DNA of 64,000 nucleotides from Fragum whitleyi (lineage: Eukaryota; Mollusca; Bivalvia; Cardiida; Cardiidae). The notes under the pieces were generated by a model, which had not been told where the DNA came from, searched no databases, and worked only from the letters and a program-made list of their open reading frames with translations. Positions 57,323 through 64,000 of the stretch are shown piece after piece. A program made the translations under genes and the position numbers. The stretch spans positions 43,361,725 to 43,425,724 of the forward strand of contig OX411555.1 of NCBI GenBank assembly GCA_948146395.1, read 5' to 3'. The first letter of the stretch is position 1, and the number at the start of each line of letters is the position of its first letter.

Positions 57323-59640
57323 TTATTAACCTTACAAATACATCTCAGAATCATGTTCCATAGTCGGAAAACCCGGATAAAGGGAGCTGTCTGATCAATA
57401 CTTTATAATATCTTCCGGTCTTAAACATGGCAGTATTTTCTGAAAGCGAATTGAACTATGAAAACGCATAAAAGGTGAGATGCTGGGCTAATTTCCTTCA
57501 AAGGTAAAGGCTAATTAACTCGCGATTTACTGGTAAGGAATTTTCTTTAGAATTACTCATTTTCCGGCTTGCTATTTTTTAGTCGTTTCTTTCAGTAATA
57601 AAAATCATCTTTGTCATTTTGTACTTTGATTTCATTTTTATTTTGACATTTAGAAATGAAATCATTCATATTAAATTCTAAGCGTGGGAGCGAAATACGA
57701 GGGTTGATCAAGAAATCGTTAAATGGGGTTATAAAACTAAGTTGACTATCAAAATTAGTTAAAGATTAAACATTCATTTAATGCAAAATCTGTGTAATAA
57801 ATGTGGACAATTTAGAATGTTTATGTTATATAGCGGCTGTAAAGCGACTCATCTAAGTCATGGACCCCGCACGTAGGCGGGGAGCAAGAACGTCAAATGC
57901 GACGTCATTATTAAGTACGTTCTAGTTAGTCTCCATTTGTTCGCATGTTTTTCTGTGCCAAATAAATTAACTTGCAGAAAGTATCAGTATTTCAATTGGA
58001 ATTCAAATATGTATAATTTTTATGTAAATAGTATGGAAAATATTGGGGATAAATTGGGACGCCTTCGTTTGTTGAAACTCCATTATACCATTCTAAATCC
58101 TCTTATAAAGCCCGAGGCTCTTTAAATGTCCAAGGATACAAAAGAAAACTCCTTTTTTGACATAATTAGATTTTTTTCTTATTTATCTAAATTACCCATA
58201 GTCATGATAAAATTCGAAAAATAAATGGTGTTGACTCAGCTCACTTTTTTCTTGAATTATTTAGTGTTATTTAGAATATTCTGTGTCCGTAAAACAATTG
58301 ATTTCCTAGTTATGTCGTATTTACCTCGAGCGAGAAATTTCAACTAAATTTTGAAATTTCTTTCACAAAATTTGATGTATGTATCAGATTTTCGTGATTT
58401 TTACGGCTCACTCAAGAAATGTATACTTAACAAGCAAGAAATGCGAAAGTTAAAGGCCCGTTGTAAGAATTTCTGGATCATCCCTCGTAGACCTGTAAAC
58501 TGTTTTGATATTCCATTCAATGGTAGCTTATTATTCTGTTTTCAACTTGTTATCTTTAAATCTAAATGTGGATGAACGTAAATGTGATGCCGCCAACCGA
58601 AACTTACAATTCCAATAAGTCACAGAAAGCCACCGTTAGCTTATTCTATTAATGTGGAGACGAAATCTGACTTTAAAATGTGTTGGCGTGTTTATATGTA
58701 TCTGCAAATACTGGAGCCCCACATTATCGCTTCCATGCCCAAAGATAGCTCTAACACAAAACATTCGTAAAGGATTTCGGGTTTCGCTATAGAATCAGTA
58801 CTGCTGGAAATTTTAGGATTTTGTACGAGCATCCGATGATTTTACTGGATACATTTCGACAAAATAGTAAACAAAAGGTTGGCCAGCAGGTCAACATTTA
58901 TTTAAGACAACACTCATCGGCATCTTTGTTTTTTAGTCTTTTTTTACACTTGATTTCTCAATATGTTTCTCAACATTAGAACAAAATAAAGCTACCGGTG
59001 AACCGTTGGACCAAATCAACTGGGTTGTTGCTTAATATTGACCCGTAGGATGACGGGAGGGAAAAGAACTTATACCATCTGGTATTTAATCAATGTCTCA
59101 TTTGTAACACTGAATGCTTCTCAAAAATAAGTTTATAAATCCAACACTGAGCTTAGCAAAATCAACATTTTTTTTTTTTTTTGCAAATTTTCGAAAACAG
59201 GTTGGGTGCTTTCAGCGATTCGTCTACAATATTCGGAAATTCTTTGGTTGCAGTTTTGATTGCATTTCTCGAAAGTCCAAAAAACAAATTATTGCATTGT
59301 ACATTGTATTTTCGAGGAATGACAAGTGAATATTGCCCTGGTCCTTAACTTTAGTTCTGTAGCATAAGTATATATCCATGCCTTTTAGTATCAAATGTCC
59401 CCATGACATCCTCAATAATTTTATGTGTGCGTAATAGGTCGTTGAGCAGCCTGGGTAGTCATAAATACTTAAACTACATTTCATTTTGAGCATCCACTGA
59501 GAGTTAGGAGCTTTCTGTTATGTCCACGATAAGGACTCTGATCAGACTGTGCGGATGCACAAACTGATTTGTGACTTTAGTTTGCGCACAAGTTTTTGTA
59601 ATCGGAAACGCCACGCATTGATTCATTTCTTTCTAATTAC
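57323..59640. other. No gene seen
   Basis: AT-rich. The longest frames (57937-58125, 58351-58575, 59114-59329) have no recognisable domain, and their ends do not look like exons. Confidence 0.4.
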
Positions 59641-59724
59641 CATTCCCGTCGAAAGGAGGATCAATCCACCGGCCGGGTGGCGTCCACCTCTTTATCCGGA
59701 GCATAACTCTTTCACCTTACGTCA

Positions 59725-59805
59725 GATTGACCTAAAACTTGGCAGTTATGTTCCTTTTATGACTGCGTAGCGCAGTGCATAAGAACCGTAGCTATTCCTT
59801 GCTTG
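59725..59805 (+). repeat. Old dispersed repeat, second location
   Basis: ACTTGGCAGTTATGTTCC, then GACTGCGTAGCGCAG and TAAGAACCGTAGC, similar to about 820-905 in array unit 1. Confidence 0.45.
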
Positions 59806-59825
59806 ATTTTTTTTTAAAATTATTT

Positions 59826-59990
59826 GGTTTGGTTTAAACCTATTTATTTTACATCGATTGGGGAACAGATTCCTACAATTAACCAGTACTCGCGCCGAAT
59901 GTGTGGGCCAATGAAAAAAATGCAAGATCGATAGCCGCTCCAGGGAATCGGACTCAGGGCCTTTGAGTCAAGAAGCCGACGCTCTAAATT
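59826..59990 (-). repeat. tRNA-derived SINE (family 2), eroded
   Basis: GGTTTAAACCTATTTATTTT and ACATCGATTGGGGAACA, then ACTCGCGCCGAATGTGTGGG and GATCGATAGCCGCTCC, as in 52602-52811. A piece of the middle is missing. Confidence 0.7.
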
Positions 59991-60432
59991 TAGAATTCAT
60001 TTTTCAGAAAATGGACATTCAGCAGTTTAATGGACGTATCTGGTGACAATTTTTTTTACTTTTTCTTGACTACAGTTGTTATATTTCAGCCCAAGTAAGG
60101 TATGGTTTGATGTGGTGAGACACTTGCTATAACCAAAAGAATAACATCGTAAAAGAACATGATCCATGCAACATGATGCAGAAAATTATTCAATTGAACC
60201 TGTTCATGGTTTGTTTTTACGGTAAGGTAAATCATGCAACTGGATGCAAAATGTGTAGTTTTGAAATCGTTCCGAATTCGTGAAGGTTCATCAGGCAATC
60301 ATGTGCGGATAGATAGGAGGATTAGACACGAATTCGGCAGAAATATAATACTAAGATCCGTCTAAAATCTTTGAATCACATCGTCCACGCGCAACTATTT
60401 TCTAACATGATATTATATCGGGCGGGAACCGT

Positions 60433-60660
60433 TGTAAAGTTAAGAACATCGGGAAATGGACAAGATGATTGATTTTGAATGATTTTGGAATGAAATTGAA
60501 TGAATGCTGGAAGAGCGTTTTGGGTGAAATTAAATGAATGTAATCCAATATCGCTAATTTTATTCACGATGAACAAAATAAGCGATAATTATTACCTCCC
60601 TTTAATAAACGTACTTTTCTACTTGTGTGTCTTTGAGGACCAGGCAAACACTTAGAAATC
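60433..60660. mobile_element. M1 MITE, left part
   Basis: GTAAAGTTAAGAACATCGGG, then GAACAAAATAAGCGATAATT and TTACCTCCCTTTAATAAACG. It breaks off where the M6 element follows shortly after. Confidence 0.65.
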
Positions 60661-60682
60661 CACACTAGCCAGTTAAAGACGT

Positions 60683-60922
60683 GGTCCGTTTTAATAAACT
60701 TCTTACGATAAAAATTAATCGTAAGTCAAAAATCACAAACCGTACCTGGTGATTCATTCATAGTTTGATTCTATCTTGCAATAGCGCATTGGAATTGTCT
60801 TTAGAAGACGATTCCAATAAGATGATGCATGGCAGCATTCCATATTTAGTTACTACTGTAGAAGTAACTTTACTTTTGACGTATTCAAAAATGATCGTAA
60901 GATGTATAATAAAACAGGCCCC
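60683..60922. mobile_element. M6 MITE
   Basis: GGTCCGTTTTAATAAACTTC ... AATAAAACAGGCCCC, with TTGTCTTTAGAAGACGATTC in the centre. Diverged copy of 47162-47402. Confidence 0.8.
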
Positions 60923-61435
60923 AGGGGACTAAGTTATTAGGGTTAATTGATACGAATTGATTTCTTTCGTGAGAGTTAAAAACTCTTTTTTCACTTTGAG
61001 ATTACACGTACTCAGCTAATTAATTGATTGGTTAAACTTGAACGACAGAGAAAATGTCATAATGTAGAACAAATATACGTCACGCAATGAGGCATTTTAT
61101 CGATTTACAAGACAATCCAACTTCTGGATAAAAAAAAATAGACATACAAAATATTGATTAAATAGTTTAGCCTACATCTGTCTGAGAAAATGACAAATTC
61201 ATTAAACTCTCAAATATTGCGAAATATTTCTTCTCTTCAAAACATGTACGTTAAAATATTGAGAAATATTTCTTCATTTGAAAAGCCTTGATCAATCCAA
61301 AAATGGTAAACCAGAAATCACATTTCGAAAATTTGGGTAATCCATCCCATCATAAAAAATGTTGAAATCGGCGGGATTTCGGGAGGCTTCCGTAAACATC
61401 GTTTTTTGTCGGTTTACTAAAATATTTCCCGTTTT

Positions 61436-62075
61436 TGCAGTTAGTAACATCGTGAAATCGACATTCATCTCAATTAATAACATTCTAAAACTTACTCAAA
61501 CCATTCAAAAAGCTTCAAAAAGACAAAAATAGATATAAAATAAACAAATTCTTTAAAAAAAATTGATACAGCTAAATAAAATCGCGAATTTACTGAATTA
61601 TATATAATTGAAATGGTAAGAGGGTAATTAGTTCTTGAAGAAATAGAGAGCTTTAATGGAACTCATATGCATATTTTATAACACTTTCCTGTTTTACAAA
61701 ATTTTGGACCTGTCCAAATTCAAAGGTTTTGCAGACGAAAATTTAATGTGGATTTAATTTAAAAAATAACCATTCAGTAGGGTAGAAAATAGTGTGGAAA
61801 AAGAAGAAATTGCTTATCAGAAGCAATTTCTTCTTTATTTCACAATGTTTTCTCAATCATGAAATCACAGGCGCGTAAAAATAGGGATTAAACAGCAAAG
61901 GGTTAAAAGGAAGGTTATAAATATCGCTAATTTTGATCAGGATCTATAAAATTATCGATGTCGGATTGCCTCCCGTTAATTTCACTCAGAACTCACTCAT
62001 CGTACGCATTCAATTTCATTCCGAAATCATTCAAGAACCATCATTCTTGGCAATTTCACGATGTTGTTCACTGTA
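61436..62075. mobile_element. M1 MITE carrying a nested M4 MITE
   Basis: Outer ends TGCAGTTAGTAACATCGTG and CACGATGTTGTTCACTGTA. The internal GGAAGGTTATAAATATCGC arm is separated from the left half by the M4 element at 61677-61906. Confidence 0.8.
61677..61906. mobile_element. M4 MITE nested in M1
   Basis: Reverse orientation relative to the array copies: CACTTTCCTGTTTTAC ... AACAGCAAAGGGTTAA, with the AAGAAATTGCTT hairpin. It entered M1 at the TTAA of its ATTTTATTAAAGGGAGG segment, leaving ATAA (mutated) and TTAA at the edges. Confidence 0.82.
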
Positions 62076-62214
62076 CGTCATCGTATTAGCACTCACTCCA
62101 TTTGTTCAAAAACGCGCCGAAATCTTTCCAAACCGTTTCGTTTTTAATGTTCATCAACTTCATATCAATCGATCAAATTATTCCAAGATTATTTAGGCTG
62201 GTGTTGATCTAAAA

Positions 62215-62380
62215 GCCTCTAAGCCTCTGTGAAGACACACAAATGAGCCTGTGCATGAGATTTCCAACAATTTCATATATGTGCATCCGCACAGTCTGAC
62301 CAGAGTCTTCACTAAGTGTTTAGTAGTTAGATAAGGTCTCAAAGTACTTGTATACCATCAGGTAATGTTACATTTACAGT
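62215..62380. repeat. M8 repeat fragment
   Basis: ATTTCCAACAATTTCATATA, then CACAGTCTGACC and AGGTCTCAAAGTACTTG, as in 5380-5540. Confidence 0.55.
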
Positions 62381-62839
62381 AGGTGGCAGACCTGGTAAAA
62401 ATTTTCTCAGAAATAACATACCAGACAGAAGTATTTTAATCAAAACAATAGATATGATGTATATTAACAAACCAGCGTAGTTGCCTGGTGCCTAAATTGA
62501 AATTATGTTTTATCAATTCGTGTCACTTAAAGAGTGTAAAACAAGTTTTATTCATTTTAATTCCAAAACTGGATTGCAAACATATCCTTAATATTCCTGA
62601 ATTATGACGTGTAATACTTTCTTTCAGTGTGGGCTAAATTTCAAAATCAAATTGTTTACTATCCAAGCAAGTGTGATGGCCCTCCATAACATTAACAAGT
62701 TTAGCCCTTAATTGAAATGCTAATGATTTCCAAATTGTCTCTATATATTTTCTTACAATATATATACAGTTTAAATGTGACCATAAAACTATTAGAGTCA
62801 AATTCCATTTTCTATTGACTGGTCCATCATATCTCAAAT

Positions 62840-62998
62840 GTAACTGGTAATTGTAATTAATTACAGATGAAAAGTAATTGTACTTTAATCAATTACATTG
62901 AAATTTTGTTGTAATTATAATTGTAATTGTAATTAAGCTATTTCAATGTAGTTTGTAATTTAATTAATTACATTGGTATGTAATTGACCCCAGCCCTG
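62840..62998. repeat. AATTAC-rich repeat
   Basis: Alternating GTAATTGTAATTAATTAC motifs ending in TGACCCCAGCCCTGG. A low-complexity foldback, perhaps a small transposon. Confidence 0.6.
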
Positions 62999-63000
62999 GT

Positions 63001-63085
63001 AGGTGGCTGTCTACACTTCCCAATGTTTGCACATCACACACATTTCAAATTGTTGGAAATGTCTCGCACAGGCTCATATCTTTTT
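63001..63085. repeat. M8 repeat fragment
   Basis: GTGGCTGTCTACACTTC, then AAATTGTTGGAAATGTCTCG and CACAGGCTCATA, as in 5560-5650. Confidence 0.5.
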
Positions 63086-63424
63086 AAAGAAAAAATATCT
63101 TTTCTTATAGGGAGGTAAAATAAAGACGAATTCGTTAACTTGGAATAAATAAGGGATTTTTTAATCCCCTTAATATAATTTCAAAACTCGCTCCTCCTAT
63201 TTAATTGATTGTTATAAGAAACTGTTCAAACTGCATCGGTCCATTTTACAATTCGATTAACAATATCAACGGCGCTCCTGTTTTATCATCTTGAACGCAA
63301 GGCAGGTTTTTTATGAGTTAGTGATAGTCAATTACGAGCTTAAAAACTCTGCATTCAAAATTAAATAAGGCTAAAAAATATGTGACACAATACGTAGGCT
63401 ATGAAAAGTTGTCACAGTCACAGA

Positions 63425-63860
63425 TACAGTTAACAACATTGTGAAATTGACAAGGTGAATGATTTTGGAATGATTTAGGAATGAAATTGAATGTGTGTGT
63501 GGAGCGAGTTTTGAGTGAATTAAATAGGGGTTATCCCATATCGCAAATTTTGTTCAGGATGAACAAAATTTGCGATATTGATAACCTCCCTTTAAAAAAA
63601 ATTCATACAATTTCTTTACATAGCCTCCTATTTTTCAAGAACCTATGAGACGCTAACAATTTTAATTATGTCAGTGAAACCGCGATTTTTCTCTATCAAA
63701 ATGTTTTTTGAATGATGTTGATTTTTATATTTTTCAATGTGTTTGAGCGCTTTTGAATGGTTTGATTGAGTGTTTGGAATGAATGATTGGAGCGCTGAGT
63801 GAGCGGTTTAGAATGGTTTTGATTGAGGTGATTGTCAATTTCACGATGTAATTAACTGTA
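63425..63860. mobile_element. M1 MITE
   Basis: TACAGTTAACAACATTGTG ... CACGATGTAATTAACTGTA, well preserved, with the central hairpin AAATTTTGTTCAGGATGAAC. TA at both edges. Confidence 0.88.
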
Positions 63861-64000
63861 TCTGCCTTTGTCCAAGGCACCTCGCCGGCGAATGGAAAGA
63901 ATGGAATCCTAAGCTCGTTTGTCTTTTGCTAGTGCTGAGCACTACAACACATGAATGGGCCGATTAAATAAAGATGTTGCCATTGTGACACATTTTCCTA

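Overview
The window is eukaryotic nuclear DNA: AT-rich, with coding sequence only as short exons bounded by GT/AG splice sites, and filled with MITEs, tRNA-derived SINEs and non-LTR retrotransposon remains. The gene content (a hyaluronan-type Link module; a C-type lectin/PAN/mucin-like membrane protein) and the repeat types suggest a mollusc, most likely a bivalve. That is an inference from familiarity, not a database result. No bacterial-style genes, operons or CRISPR arrays are present.

Region 1 (1-20080) is a nearly identical head-to-tail array: three full units of 5681, 5791 and 6228 bp and a partial fourth that stops 2380 bp in. Each full unit carries, on the + strand, one 272-bp terminal exon encoding a complete four-cysteine Link module, with a 3' splice site and a polyadenylation signal. 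On the - strand it carries a 3' fragment of a LINE reverse-transcriptase ORF, intact over 279 codons only in unit 2; units 1 and 3 have different nonsense mutations. The units differ informatively. Unit 1 lacks 116 bp just before the Link exon. Unit 3 has gained a 438-bp MITE whose empty target site is preserved in unit 2. Right of the array (20081-20760) the 155-bp sub-repeat at its edge runs on to its own natural end.

Region 2 (22683-41638, - strand) holds one gene that I reconstruct from five exons with matching splice phases: signal peptide (41638-41590), first half of a C-type lectin domain (35148-34974), second half (29355-29135), a PAN/apple domain (27057-26803), and a Ser/Thr-rich stalk with transmembrane segment and short tail (about 23368-22683). 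The predicted product is a 461-residue type I membrane lectin-like receptor, or 468 residues with the alternative last acceptor. It lies tail-to-tail with the Link exons. Its introns are full of MITEs, two lying within about 10-35 bp of splice sites, and contain a broken LINE with a mutated 2A-like motif.

Region 3 (41639-64000) shows no gene I can support. It contains more copies of at least six MITE families, two tRNA-derived SINE families, and an unusual 3.7-kb foldback (48732-52401). That foldback is built of divergent ~165-bp repeats in inverted orientation and is bracketed by a second ~165-bp repeat family (48285-48700 and 53935-55330).

MITE families are named M1-M8 in the entries. M1 is Tc1/mariner-like with TA target duplications; M2, M4 and M5 are flanked by TTAA (piggyBac-like); M3, M6, M7 and M8 are other inverted-repeat elements.
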